DNA of 35,789 bases from NCBI GenBank assembly GCA_964460755.1, contig CAYWQL010000018.1, positions 1 through 35,789 on the forward strand, given 5' to 3'. The notes under the pieces are model-generated. The model did not search any database. It had not been told where the DNA came from and worked only from the letters and a program-made list of their open reading frames with translations. A program made the translations under genes and the position numbers. Positions 23,794 through 32,974 of the stretch are shown in pieces (position 1 is the first letter of the stretch; each line of letters opens with the position of its first letter). The DNA comes from JAYFNU01 sp964460755 (GTDB taxonomy: Bacteria; Bacillota; Clostridia; Oscillospirales; Ruminococcaceae).

Positions 23794-24719
23794 ATTTCCT
23801 CCGCCTTAACAATTTCTTTTATTGACCCGATTTTTGGATATCCGTTGAGAAAAACAATGTAATCAAATATCCTTTGTTCAAGCAGTTCCTTGAAATAACG
23901 TTTGTTTTTTAAATCATTCCTGCTTTTTGCGTGTGCGGTCGCAAAAACCTTTATACCGCAAAGCGACGCGCTGTAAAGCTCCTCGGCGTCGCCGGTCTCT
24001 CCGATTTCGTCACAGACGATAATATCGGGCGAAAGGGTTCGCGTAGCGATTGACGAGGCAATATGGCGCGGATATCCGTCAAGCACGTCGGTGCAAACTC
24101 CGACGTCAAGTGAAGCCGCTCCGCAATAAACGCTCGCGATTTCCCTACGTTCGTCGATAAGTGCAACCTTTTTGTAAAAAGGATAGGACGAATACGCTCT
24201 CGTTAAATCGCGAAGCACCGTCGTCTTTCCGCTAAGCGGAGCACCGACAAGCAGAAGCGACGGCGTTTCCTGCGTCTTATTCAACAGCGAAACCAATCTG
24301 CCGGAACATCCGACCATTTCATGGGCTATTCTTATGTTAATTGCGTTTATCGCGCCGAAATCCACATTGTCGTTCGCCAAATAGGTTGAGCATATTCCTA
24401 TGCGGTGTCCGCCCGCAATAGTAAAGTATCCCTTGGTTATTTCCGACTGCTTTGAATAAATCGTATATCTTGAAATACGCGAAAGAGTTTCGCATATTTC
24501 CCGCGAGCAAAGCGAAAGGCATTCGCCGTCCGCTCGATTTACAAGGCGGTCCGCTTTAATGAAGCTTGGCTCTGCGCCGAAATAGATGCAAAGCGGCTTA
24601 CCGCTTCTAAGGCGTATTTCAACCGCGTTTTCTCCGTCAGTTGCCGCAAGAATTTTGCTTGAAAGCTCGTCGGAGAAAAGCTTTACTATCTTAATAAATT
24701 CGTTTTCCTTCTTGTCCAC
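23790..24719 (-). CDS. spoIIIAA: Stage III sporulation protein AA, ATPase
   Basis: Predicted secretion-type ATPase that energises the SpoIIIA channel on the mother-cell side. Walker A is GAPLSGKTT at residues 159-167. It is followed by VALIDERREIA and by the Walker B-like DIIVCDEIGE, as expected for the family. The length of 309 residues is normal. The start is a GTG at 24719 because GGAAGG lies 4 bases upstream. It begins the eight-gene spoIIIA operon, which in Bacillus is read by sigma-E. A CATAAACT at 24746-24739 on the minus strand resembles the sigma-E -10 (7 of 8), but I see no matching -35. Confidence 0.95.
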   Translation of the reverse strand: MDKKENEFIKIVKLFSDELSSKILAATDGENAVEIRLRSGKPLCIYFGAEPSFIKADRLVNRADGECLSLCSREICETLSRISRYTIYSKQSEITKGYFTIAGGHRIGICSTYLANDNVDFGAINAINIRIAHEMVGCSGRLVSLLNKTQETPSLLLVGAPLSGKTTVLRDLTRAYSSYPFYKKVALIDERREIASVYCGAASLDVGVCTDVLDGYPRHIASSIATRTLSPDIIVCDEIGETGDAEELYSASLCGIKVFATAHAKSRNDLKNKRYFKELLEQRIFDYIVFLNGYPKIGSIKEIVKAEEI

Positions 24720-24768
24720 TTTGCCTTCCTTTTTTATAAGTTTATGGCCAAAACAAGAATTTTAGAAC

Positions 24769-24794
24769 AAAAAAAGAACGGCTTAACCGTTCTT
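24769..24794 (-). terminator. Intrinsic terminator after ligA
   Basis: AAGAACGG (24794-24787) pairs with CCGTTCTT (24781-24774) around a 5-base loop on the minus strand and runs into seven T (24775-24769). It separates ligA from the spoIIIA operon, so spoIIIAA needs its own promoter in the 50 bases that follow. Confidence 0.85.
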
Positions 24795-24811
24795 AATTTA
24801 ACAATCTATTT

Positions 24812-26788
24812 TTACCTAACCATTTTAAGAAGCTCTTCCTCATCTATTACAGGTACGCCGAGCTCGTTTGCCTTTGTAAGCTTGCTTCCCGCGCTTTCTC
24901 CCGCGACGACGTAGCTTGTTTTTTTGGAAACCGAGCTTGCCGCCTTTCCGCCGTTGTTTTCAATAAGGTCGTTTGCCTCGTCACGCGACAGAGTCGGAAG
25001 CGTTCCCGTTACGACAAGTGTTAAGCCCTGAAGCTTTTTTGAAACCTTACTTGAGGTATATACGGTATTAACGCCTGTCCGCTTAAGCATTTCAATAAGA
25101 TGCTTGGCTCCGTCGCCGTCAAAGAACTTAACGACGCTTTCGGCGATAATCGGTCCGATACCGTCTATCGAACAGATATCCTCGACCGTTGCCGACATAA
25201 TTTTTTCAATCGTATCGAATCTTTCGCATATTAACGTCGCCGCTTTTTCCCCGACATTTCTTATTCCCAGACTGAAAATAAGCTTGTCAAGGTTTTGCGC
25301 TTTACAGGAGCTTATTGCTTCTAAAATATTGTCAGCAGACCTGTCCTTTATCTTATCGAGGGTCAAAAGCTGTTCCTTTGTAACGGAAAACAAATCATAT
25401 ATGTTTGACACAAGGCTGTTGTCAATCAGCTGGTCAATGGTAGCCGGTCCGAGTCCGTCTATATTCATCGCGCCCTTTGACGCAAAATGAATGAGGTTTC
25501 TGCGCTTTTGCTCGGGACATTCGGGGTTAACGCAACGATAGGCGACCTCGTCTTGAAGCCTTACGACCTCCTCACCGCAGGAGGGACAGATTGACGGAAG
25601 ACGGAACGTCTCGCTGTTATTCGGGTGGTCAAACGCCTTCAAGACCTCGGGAATAATATCCCCTGCCTTTCGCACGCTTATCGTGTCGCCAACTCGTATG
25701 CCAAGCTCGTTAATAAAATCCTGATTGTGTAGCACGGCGCGGGAAACCGTTGTTCCCGCAAGCGAAACAGGCTCGAAAACCGCCGTAGGTGTGAGTACGC
25801 CGGTTCTTCCCACTCCGACCTCAATATTTAAAAGCTTCGTTTGCTTGACCTCGGGCGGGTACTTGAACGCAATCGCCCAGCGCGGAAACTTGTTGGTTGA
25901 ACCGAGCGCTTTTCGGTTTTCGATATCGTTAAGCTTGACGACAGCGCCGTCTATATCGTATGAAAGACCTGTTCGCCTTTCACCTATTTTTAATATTTCA
26001 CTCATAACCTCGTCGTCGGTTTTGCATTTTACATATGAGGGTGAAACATGAAAGCCCTGGCTCTTGAGAAAATCGAGACTTTCAGAATGCGTTGAAAAGC
26101 TTGTCGAACAGCGCTCAAGATTAAAAATGAAAATGTCAAGCTCGCGCTCCTTCGTTATACTGCTGTCCTTTTGACGAAGCGAGCCAGCCGCGGCATTTCG
26201 CGGATTTTTAAAGGGTGCTTGTCCGTCAAACTGCTGAGCTTCGACAATACGCAAAAAAACTTCCTTTGGCATATAAACTTCACCGCGAACCTCAAGAAGC
26301 TTAAGCGACGGGTCAACCTCGTGAGGAATAGATTTTATCGTCATTATGTTGTCGGTTATGTCCTCTCCGACGACGCCGTTTCCCCGCGTTGAGCCGCGAA
26401 TCAGCTTGCCGTTCTCATATTCGAGAAGCACCGAAAGTCCGTCGATTTTTTGTTCGACGACAAACTCCGCTCCACTTACCGCCGAACGGACTCGCTCGCA
26501 AAAAGCCGAGATGTCCTCCCTTGAAAAGGCATTCGCAAGGCTTTCCATTTTTACGGCGTGGGTAACCTTCGTGAACTGAGTAGACGCAAGTCCGCCAACC
26601 TGCTGTGTTGGCGAATCCTCTGAAACAAGCTCGGGATATTGCTCTTCAAGCGAGTTTAATTCCTTTAAAAGCGCGTCGTATTCCGCGTCCTCAATAGTCG
26701 GCGCGTCAAACTCGTAATAAAGCTTTGAATGATACTCCAAAAGCTCGCGAAGCTCGGTTATTCTTTTTTGTGCTTCATCAAAATTCAT
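24812..26788 (-). CDS. ligA: NAD-dependent DNA ligase LigA
   Basis: Joins Okazaki fragments and nicks using NAD. The N-terminal Ia domain (residues 1-65, YHSKLYYEFDAPTIEDAEYD) precedes the adenylation domain with catalytic Lys114 in VEQKIDGLS. The OB fold follows, then a zinc finger with four cysteines (CPSCGEE and CVNPECPEQ). Next are helix-hairpin-helix repeats (including DIKSIDGIGP-like and GLGPATIDQL segments) and a C-terminal BRCT domain (about 585-658, LVVTGTLPTLSRDEA). The length of 658 residues is standard. The ATG at 26788 has GAGGAACG upstream. Confidence 0.98.
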   Translation of the reverse strand: MNFDEAQKRITELRELLEYHSKLYYEFDAPTIEDAEYDALLKELNSLEEQYPELVSEDSPTQQVGGLASTQFTKVTHAVKMESLANAFSREDISAFCERVRSAVSGAEFVVEQKIDGLSVLLEYENGKLIRGSTRGNGVVGEDITDNIMTIKSIPHEVDPSLKLLEVRGEVYMPKEVFLRIVEAQQFDGQAPFKNPRNAAAGSLRQKDSSITKERELDIFIFNLERCSTSFSTHSESLDFLKSQGFHVSPSYVKCKTDDEVMSEILKIGERRTGLSYDIDGAVVKLNDIENRKALGSTNKFPRWAIAFKYPPEVKQTKLLNIEVGVGRTGVLTPTAVFEPVSLAGTTVSRAVLHNQDFINELGIRVGDTISVRKAGDIIPEVLKAFDHPNNSETFRLPSICPSCGEEVVRLQDEVAYRCVNPECPEQKRRNLIHFASKGAMNIDGLGPATIDQLIDNSLVSNIYDLFSVTKEQLLTLDKIKDRSADNILEAISSCKAQNLDKLIFSLGIRNVGEKAATLICERFDTIEKIMSATVEDICSIDGIGPIIAESVVKFFDGDGAKHLIEMLKRTGVNTVYTSSKVSKKLQGLTLVVTGTLPTLSRDEANDLIENNGGKAASSVSKKTSYVVAGESAGSKLTKANELGVPVIDEEELLKMVR

Positions 26789-26850
26789 TGTCGTTCCTCG
26801 TTATTCTGTTGCTTATATTTTACCACAAAAGAGTGAAAAATCACATTATT

Positions 26851-27483
26851 TTATCCGACGTCGGCAAACATTTCGGGTACGTTTCCTATAACTACCGTTT
26901 CGGCTATACAGACGTTTGTTTTTATATCGACCGTCGTTGAATAGGGCGCGAGAATCGCCGTCATAGTTACGGTAAATTCTATCATAATCTGGTGGCGCGT
27001 CTGGTTAATTCCTGCCGAATCAAAAACATTTGAAAGAGAGCTTTCGACGTATGCCGCAGGTATCATTTTAAGCTTTATCTTTGGTCCTCGTCCCGAAAGA
27101 AGCTCTATTCCCGAAAGTGTTCCAAGCGGTATCCCCACGTCCTGCTCCTGTATATCCGCCATAGCTTCGTTGACCGCGTCGGTAAGCCGCGCCTTTAGCT
27201 TGTTGACCTCGACGGCGTTTGTTTCAAGCGCGGTGATGTTTCCCCTTTCGTCCTTCATTATATCGACAAGCGACGAATAGTCGACGTTAAGCTTTTCAAG
27301 CTCCGCCATAACGCTCTTATTGACCGCAGACGTACAAAGTATCTTGGCTTGACTTGCGCATATCGTCTTTACGACGGGACGAAGATTTCTTAAGGTAACG
27401 ACAGGAAACACAATTACGGCAATTACCGCGGCAAGCTTTATTGCCAATCCTTTGTATTTTTTCAATTTCGCACGTCTGTTCAT
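26851..27483 (-). CDS. yunB: Sporulation protein YunB
   Basis: A 210-residue protein with one N-terminal membrane anchor (about residues 14-36) and an extracytoplasmic domain. The C-terminal half has the family landmarks GTLSGIELLSGRGPKIKLK and NQTRHQIMIEF, which is why I call it YunB. In B. subtilis yunB is a sigma-E gene with an incompletely understood role in spore formation. I chose the ATG at 27483 (MNRRAKLKKYKG); a TTG ten codons upstream is poor. A GAGG and a GGTGA lie upstream. It sits between pfkA and ligA, away from other sporulation genes except the spoIIIA operon beyond ligA. No convincing sporulation promoter was found in its 50-base upstream gap. Confidence 0.85.
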   Translation of the reverse strand: MNRRAKLKKYKGLAIKLAAVIAVIVFPVVTLRNLRPVVKTICASQAKILCTSAVNKSVMAELEKLNVDYSSLVDIMKDERGNITALETNAVEVNKLKARLTDAVNEAMADIQEQDVGIPLGTLSGIELLSGRGPKIKLKMIPAAYVESSLSNVFDSAGINQTRHQIMIEFTVTMTAILAPYSTTVDIKTNVCIAETVVIGNVPEMFADVG

Positions 27484-27533
27484 ATCTTCACCGCCTCGTA
27501 AAACTATATTCAAAAGAATTGCGAAACGTGAAT

Positions 27534-27559
27534 AAAAAAGGAGACGTTTCCGTCTCCTT
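27534..27559 (-). terminator. Intrinsic terminator of the hprK-pfkA operon
   Basis: AAGGAGACG (27559-27551) pairs with CGTCTCCTT (27546-27538) around a GAAA loop in the minus-strand transcript, followed by six T (27539-27534). It lies 8 bases after the pfkA stop. Confidence 0.92.
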
Positions 27560-27566
27560 AAAAAAA

Positions 27567-28538
27567 TCAGATTGAAATGGTCTGCGACATTTCCATAAGT
27601 GAGGTGTCGAACATCTTCTTTTCGGAAAGTCCTTCGACAATATCGACGTCGGTTATCTTTCCGTTCTTCATAACGACCACTCTGTCGGCGATACCTTCGC
27701 TTAGCAGGTCGACGGCGTGGAAACCCATCTGGCTTGCTATAACGCGGTCACGCATTGTCGGGGTACCGCCGCGCTGAACGTGACCCAAAATTGTCGCGCG
27801 AGTGTCTATACCCGTTTTTTCGGTTATTTGTTTTGCTATTTCGGTCGTATCTCCGCACCCTTCTGCAATGACGACGATAAAATGCTTTTTACCCGTCTTT
27901 TGCGTGCGTTTCATTCGGTTTACAATGTCACGTTCAAGGTTAAGCTTTATTTCGGGAACAATGACCGATATCGCTCCGCAGGCAATACCCGTGTTCGCGG
28001 CAAGATAGCCCGCTTTATGTCCCATAACCTCAACAAGACTGCAACGGTCGTGCGATTGGGTGGTGTCACGCAGCTTATCGACCATCTCCATTGCGGTGTT
28101 AAGCGCGGTGTCGTAGCCGATTGTATATTCGCTGCAGCCGATGTCGTTATCTATTGTGCCCGGAATACAAACGCAGGGTATTCCGAGCTTGCTTAAATCA
28201 AGCGCGCCGCGAAATGTTCCGTCGCCGCCAATAGCAACGATAGCGTCTATTCCGTTTTCGTTGCAGACCGTTTTTGCCTTTTGAACTCCCTCGGGCTGCA
28301 TAAACTCCAGACAACGAGCGGTATAAAGAATTGTTCCACCGCGGTGGATAATCTCCGAAACGCTTCTTATGTTCATCTCGTACATATCTCCGGCGATAAG
28401 ACCGTTGTAGCCGCGGCGTATCCCCATAACCCTAAGTCCTTTGTTTATTGCTGTACGGCAGACGGCACGAATGGCGGCGTTCATTCCCGGGGCGTCGCCT
28501 CCGCTTGTAAGTATGCCAATCGTTTTAAAGCTTCCCAT
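27567..28538 (-). CDS. pfkA: ATP-dependent 6-phosphofructokinase
   Basis: Phosphorylates fructose-6-phosphate in glycolysis. The N-terminal TSGGDAPGMNAAIRA is at residues 11-25. The ATP-binding GGDGTFRGA is at 104-112; the glycine after GGD favours ATP over pyrophosphate as donor. The catalytic PGTIDNDI has Asp130, and MGHKAG is near 175. The 323-residue length fits the bacterial PfkA tetramer type. ATG at 28538 follows GGGGGA at 5 bases. It is the last gene of the hprK operon, directly after dnaE; dnaE-pfkA linkage is common in Firmicutes, though accA/accD usually found between them are missing. Confidence 0.97.
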   Translation of the reverse strand: MGSFKTIGILTSGGDAPGMNAAIRAVCRTAINKGLRVMGIRRGYNGLIAGDMYEMNIRSVSEIIHRGGTILYTARCLEFMQPEGVQKAKTVCNENGIDAIVAIGGDGTFRGALDLSKLGIPCVCIPGTIDNDIGCSEYTIGYDTALNTAMEMVDKLRDTTQSHDRCSLVEVMGHKAGYLAANTGIACGAISVIVPEIKLNLERDIVNRMKRTQKTGKKHFIVVIAEGCGDTTEIAKQITEKTGIDTRATILGHVQRGGTPTMRDRVIASQMGFHAVDLLSEGIADRVVVMKNGKITDVDIVEGLSEKKMFDTSLMEMSQTISI

Positions 28539-28564
28539 AATAATCCCCCATAATTAAATAAATA

Positions 28565-31500
28565 TTATTTAAAAACAACGTTTTCCTCGCCAAGTAAATT
28601 AAACAGCTCTTTTCTTAATGCGTCGCTGTATTCTACCCAATACTTATTCGGCGTTTTAATCGTCTCCTTAGTATCGGCGTAAAAAATCATAACAGGAATA
28701 TCGCCCTCAAAGATGTTCAAAATCGCAAGCGCACGCTCAACTCTCGGGTCGTCCTTGCGGGGAATACGCAAGTAAAGCGATTTAACTTTACAGGCATTTA
28801 TCGCGCGCTCAATGTCCTCGTCGGTGAGCGAATTCGGGTTGTCCGTGTATTTTGAAATCGGCGTTATGCGATTAAGAACAAGCTTAATCGCCTCGTCCTC
28901 TTTTGCCGAAAGCCGTCCTTCAACTACGACAATTTCATTCTCTTTGAGCTCTCCGAAATATTCCGTAAGCTTGTTTGGGAAGACAACCATCTCCATGCTT
29001 CCCGACGTATCCTCGATGTTAACGAAAGCCATCGTCGTATTGTTTTTCGTTATCTTGGTCCTTACTGTTGAAATTGTAACAACGAGCTTAACCGATTCGT
29101 TGTCGAAGCCTGTTCCGTTTTCTCCGATATAATCCCTTATGGTTTTCGTTGCTATTCGCTTGCACATTTCGGCGTATTCTTTAAGCGGATGACTGGAAAG
29201 ATAAAGCCCTGTGAGCTCCTTTTCATAGCGAAGAAGCTCCTGCGTTCCGTATTCCTCAACGTTTTCAAGGGTAGCGTGAGAAGTCTTCGTTTCCGACTGC
29301 ATTGAATCAAAGAAGGTAATCTGACCCGAAATGTTCCGTCTCTTATAGTCGTCGATATCCTTCATAATCGGCTCGATGCCATCGACCATACTCCTTCGCG
29401 TAACCTTAAAGGAATCAAATGCGCCACATTTAACGAGGTTTTCAAGAGCACGTTTGTTGAGCTCACTTGCGTACATTCTTTCGCAAAAATCATAAAACGA
29501 GGTAAACTTACCGCCGCTCCTGCGCTCGGAAATAATCGACGTGATAAGGCTTCGTCCTACGCTCTTTATCGCGAGAAGACCAAATCGGATTTTGTTCTTG
29601 TCAACAGCGAAGCCGTGGGTACTAATGTTTATGTCGGGCGGCAAGACCTCAATTCCGATATTCTGGCATTCGCCCATATATTCAATCACTCTGTCGGTAT
29701 TGTCAAGCACACTCGTAAGAAGCGCCGCCATAAACTCGGTCGGATAATGACACTTTAAATAAGCTGTTTCGTATGCGACAATAGCATATGACGCGGCGTG
29801 CGATTTGTTGAAGGCATACGACGCAAAGCTCGACATTTCGGCGTATATTTCCTTTGCGACGTTTTCGGGTATGCCGCGCTTAAGACAGCCGTCGCACTCT
29901 CTTCCCTTTTCATCGCTTCCGTATATGAAGCGCTTGCCCTCTTGCTCCATAACGGCGTGCTTTTTCTTCGACATCGCGCGGCGAACAAGGTCGGCTTGAC
30001 CATAGCTGAAGCCCGCGAGCTCGCGAAAAATCTGCATAACCTGTTCTTGATAAACAATACAGCCGTTCGTAACGTCGAGAATCGGCTTCAAAAGCGGGTG
30101 CTTATAGCGTATCTTTTCGGGGTGATGTCGGTTTTCAATATACATCGGTATCGAGTCCATCGGACCCGGTCGATAAAGCGAAATAACCGCTATAAGGTCT
30201 TCGACGTTAATCGGCTTTAAGCCCATAAGAACCTGACGCATTCCGGACGATTCAAACTGGAACACTCCGCAGGTGTTCCCCGCCGCCAGCATTTTAAATG
30301 TTTCCTCGTCGTTAAAGGGTATAGTCGCTATTGAAAAGCTTGGATTTTTTTCTTTTATCATCTTTTCGCTGTCCGCGATAACCGTAAGGGTGCGAAGCCC
30401 CAAAAAGTCCATTTTTAAAAGACCGAGCTCTTCAAGTGTAGTCATTGTATATTGGGTGACGGGCTGTTCGTCGTTTACTGAAAGCGGAACGTAGTCGCTG
30501 ACCTCGTCGCGGGTAATTACAACGCCCGCCGCATGGGTCGACGCGTGGCGCGGCATACCCTCAACGTCAATCGACAGGTCGATAAGGCGTTTTATCTTTT
30601 CGTCGGAGTCGTACAGCTCCTTGAGTTCGCTCGAGCGTTCAAGAGCCTTGCTTATCGTTATGCCTAATTCCTGCGGAATAAGCTTAGCAACAGCATCAAC
30701 CTGTCCGTAAGGAAGCCCGAGAACACGCCCTATATCCCGAACCGCGGCGCGTGCGGCAAGCGTTCCGAAGGTTATTATCTGCGCAACATGAGTGCTCCCG
30801 TATTTTTTAGTAACATAGTCGATAACACGAGGACGCTGTTCATAACAAAAGTCAATATCAAAATCGGGCATACTGACTCTTTCGGGGTTTAAAAAGCGCT
30901 CAAAAAGAAGATTGTACTTAATCGGGTCTATGCCCGTTATACCCATACAGTATGCGCAAATACTTCCCGCGCCCGAGCCGCGTCCCGGCCCGACGGGAAT
31001 ACCGTTGCTCTTGGCATAGTTTATGAAATCCCAGACAATTAGAAAATAGTCTATGTATCCCATCTTTTCAATAATCGAGATTTCGTATTCGAGTCTTGCT
31101 TTTATGTTTTCGTCGTTAAGCGCTCCGTATTTTCTGTTGTAGCCGTCGTAACAAAGCTTCTTAAAAAAGTCTGTGTTGTCGGTCTTGTCGGGAGTTTCAT
31201 AGTAAGGCAGCTTGGTTACACCGAACTCAAAATCAAAGCTGCACATCTCCGCGACCCTTGCCGTGTTCGTAATCGCGTCGGGAACGGTCGCGAAAAGCTC
31301 GTTCATCTCTTCGGTAGAGCGAACATAAAAGTTGTTCGTCTTAAATTCCAGCACATCTTCGTCATCGAAGGTCTTGTTGGTTTGAATACAGATAAGAGCG
31401 TGCTGCATAACGCTGTCCTTTTGCTCGACGTAGTGACAGTCATTGGTCGCAACCATAGGTATATCGAGGTCGCGCGCAAGCCTAATTAAGTCAGGGAGTA

Positions 31501-32065
31501 TTCTTACTTGTTCCTCCAAGCTGTGATTTTGAAGCTCAATAAAATAATTGTCTTTCCCAAAAACGCTTTGATAGTATAAAGCAATTTCCCGAGCTTTATC
31601 ATAATCCTGGTTTAAAAGGCTTTGAGGTATTTCGCCCGCAAGACACGCCGAAAGGCAAATCAAACCTTCACTGTATTTTTCCAAAAGCTCATGGTCGACG
31701 CGCGGCTTATTGTAAAAGCCCTCCGTGTTAGCGATACTGACCATTTTTATAAGGTTGTTGTAGCCCGTTTCGTTCTTACAAAGCAGCACAAGGTGATAGG
31801 AGGACGAGTCAATTTTATATACCTTATCAAAACGTGTTCGGGCGGCGACATAAACCTCACAGCCGATAATCGGCTTTATTCCGTTCGCCTTCGCTTCCTT
31901 GTAAAAATCGACGCAGCCGTACATTACGCCATGGTCGGTTATCGCGACAGCCGTTTGACCAAGCTCTTTTACACGCGAAATAAGCCTTTCTATGCGGCAG
32001 GCGCCGTCAAGAAGGCTGTATTCGGTATGTACGTGAAGATGAACGAAATCCGAAGGATTAATCAT
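28565..32065 (-). CDS. dnaE: DNA polymerase III alpha subunit DnaE
   Basis: Replicative C-family DNA polymerase subunit. The N-terminal PHP domain begins HLHVHTEYSLLDGA (residues 9-22). The polymerase active site has PDFDIDF with Asp401, Asp403 and Asp405, preceded by PVGPGRGSGAGS (357-368). Helix-hairpin-helix and OB-fold (VKLVVTISTVRTKITKNN, about 1000) domains follow towards the C-terminus. The length of 1166 residues is normal for the DnaE1 type; it is not PolC (no exonuclease insert). Its ATG overlaps the whiA stop by 8 bases. In Clostridia DnaE may share synthesis with PolC, which is not in this window. Confidence 0.98.
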   Translation of the reverse strand: MINPSDFVHLHVHTEYSLLDGACRIERLISRVKELGQTAVAITDHGVMYGCVDFYKEAKANGIKPIIGCEVYVAARTRFDKVYKIDSSSYHLVLLCKNETGYNNLIKMVSIANTEGFYNKPRVDHELLEKYSEGLICLSACLAGEIPQSLLNQDYDKAREIALYYQSVFGKDNYFIELQNHSLEEQVRILPDLIRLARDLDIPMVATNDCHYVEQKDSVMQHALICIQTNKTFDDEDVLEFKTNNFYVRSTEEMNELFATVPDAITNTARVAEMCSFDFEFGVTKLPYYETPDKTDNTDFFKKLCYDGYNRKYGALNDENIKARLEYEISIIEKMGYIDYFLIVWDFINYAKSNGIPVGPGRGSGAGSICAYCMGITGIDPIKYNLLFERFLNPERVSMPDFDIDFCYEQRPRVIDYVTKKYGSTHVAQIITFGTLAARAAVRDIGRVLGLPYGQVDAVAKLIPQELGITISKALERSSELKELYDSDEKIKRLIDLSIDVEGMPRHASTHAAGVVITRDEVSDYVPLSVNDEQPVTQYTMTTLEELGLLKMDFLGLRTLTVIADSEKMIKEKNPSFSIATIPFNDEETFKMLAAGNTCGVFQFESSGMRQVLMGLKPINVEDLIAVISLYRPGPMDSIPMYIENRHHPEKIRYKHPLLKPILDVTNGCIVYQEQVMQIFRELAGFSYGQADLVRRAMSKKKHAVMEQEGKRFIYGSDEKGRECDGCLKRGIPENVAKEIYAEMSSFASYAFNKSHAASYAIVAYETAYLKCHYPTEFMAALLTSVLDNTDRVIEYMGECQNIGIEVLPPDINISTHGFAVDKNKIRFGLLAIKSVGRSLITSIISERRSGGKFTSFYDFCERMYASELNKRALENLVKCGAFDSFKVTRRSMVDGIEPIMKDIDDYKRRNISGQITFFDSMQSETKTSHATLENVEEYGTQELLRYEKELTGLYLSSHPLKEYAEMCKRIATKTIRDYIGENGTGFDNESVKLVVTISTVRTKITKNNTTMAFVNIEDTSGSMEMVVFPNKLTEYFGELKENEIVVVEGRLSAKEDEAIKLVLNRITPISKYTDNPNSLTDEDIERAINACKVKSLYLRIPRKDDPRVERALAILNIFEGDIPVMIFYADTKETIKTPNKYWVEYSDALRKELFNLLGEENVVFK

Positions 32066-32969
32066 TTTTTTGTTCCTTTATACTTGACAAAATAGTACGT
32101 ATTTTTCTCAGTCGGTGGCTGACGCCCGATTTCGTAAGCTTGTCAGATAAAAGCTGTCCGAGCTCAGCGAGCGATAATTCCGGATTGTTTATACGAAGCA
32201 TCGCAACTTCTTTTAACTCATCGTTTAAAAAGTTTTCGCCCTTTAGCTTTATGATTTCCTCAATAATAAGCCTGTCCGCTTCGGCGGCGACAATAGCCTT
32301 GTCCATATTTGCGTTGTCGCAGTTCATTCGACGATTGACCTTGTTTTTTACGTCCTTATATATTTTTGTGTCCATAAGCTTTAACGACGAATCGACCGCA
32401 CCCAAGAAGGTCAGCACATCTTCAATCTGCGAGCTGTTTTTAAAATACAACACATACGACGAGCTTCTTACCGCGGTCTTCGGAAGAAAGCCTGCGCCCT
32501 CGATTATGCCGAGAAAATCGTGAAACAAATTCTTTTTATGTGTAGTGAATTCGAGATGATAGGAAAGCTCGGGGTCAATTACCGTTCCGCAGGCAAGAAA
32601 GCAGCCCGCTATAAACGCCGCAGTACAGTTTTCGCAAATAAAATTGTCGTGGTTTATTCTAAAGCTCCATTCGTCGCCTGAATAACCGAAATCGACCAAA
32701 AGCCGTTCAATGGCGTATATGTCGGTTATAATTATTTGTGTATCTCGCTTCGATTTTTTTATCGTAAGCTTGTCCTTCGGAATACCGAACTCGGAAAGCA
32801 CCGCTATAACGTGCTCAATAACGAACTCATACTCGCTCGCTATACATATCTTTTCCTTAGAAAAGGTTTTGCAGAACGCAAGTATACCGTAGAGGTGCGA
32901 CGTGTTGCAGCAATCCTCAAAACGGTAGTTCTCGATAATATCCTGTTTGCATTCGGCACAGAAAGTCAT
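32058..32969 (-). CDS. whiA: DNA-binding protein WhiA
   Basis: Conserved Gram-positive regulator linked to cell division and sporulation. The 303-residue protein has an N-terminal LAGLIDADG-like domain pair (AAFIAGCFLACGTVIDPELSYHLEF broken near residue 120-130) and a C-terminal helix-turn-helix (NNPELSLAELGQLLSDKLTKSGVSHRLRKI, about 259-289, shown by its landmarks). The nuclease residues of homing enzymes are not expected to be active in this family. It overlaps dnaE by 8 bases and follows rapZ by 5. In most Firmicutes yvcK lies between rapZ and whiA; here it does not. Confidence 0.93.
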   Translation of the reverse strand: MTFCAECKQDIIENYRFEDCCNTSHLYGILAFCKTFSKEKICIASEYEFVIEHVIAVLSEFGIPKDKLTIKKSKRDTQIIITDIYAIERLLVDFGYSGDEWSFRINHDNFICENCTAAFIAGCFLACGTVIDPELSYHLEFTTHKKNLFHDFLGIIEGAGFLPKTAVRSSSYVLYFKNSSQIEDVLTFLGAVDSSLKLMDTKIYKDVKNKVNRRMNCDNANMDKAIVAAEADRLIIEEIIKLKGENFLNDELKEVAMLRINNPELSLAELGQLLSDKLTKSGVSHRLRKIRTILSSIKEQKND

Positions 32970-32974
32970 ATAGC

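Noticed and set aside
24739..24746. CATAAACT as a sigma-E -10 for spoIIIAA
   Set aside because: The -10 matches 7 of 8, but no recognisable -35 lies 14-15 bases upstream, so I note it in the spoIIIAA entry and do not list it as a promoter.
26800..26850. GTGA/TCAC hairpin after yunB as a terminator
   Set aside because: Only 4 bp of stem with a weak T-rich tail; too weak to support.
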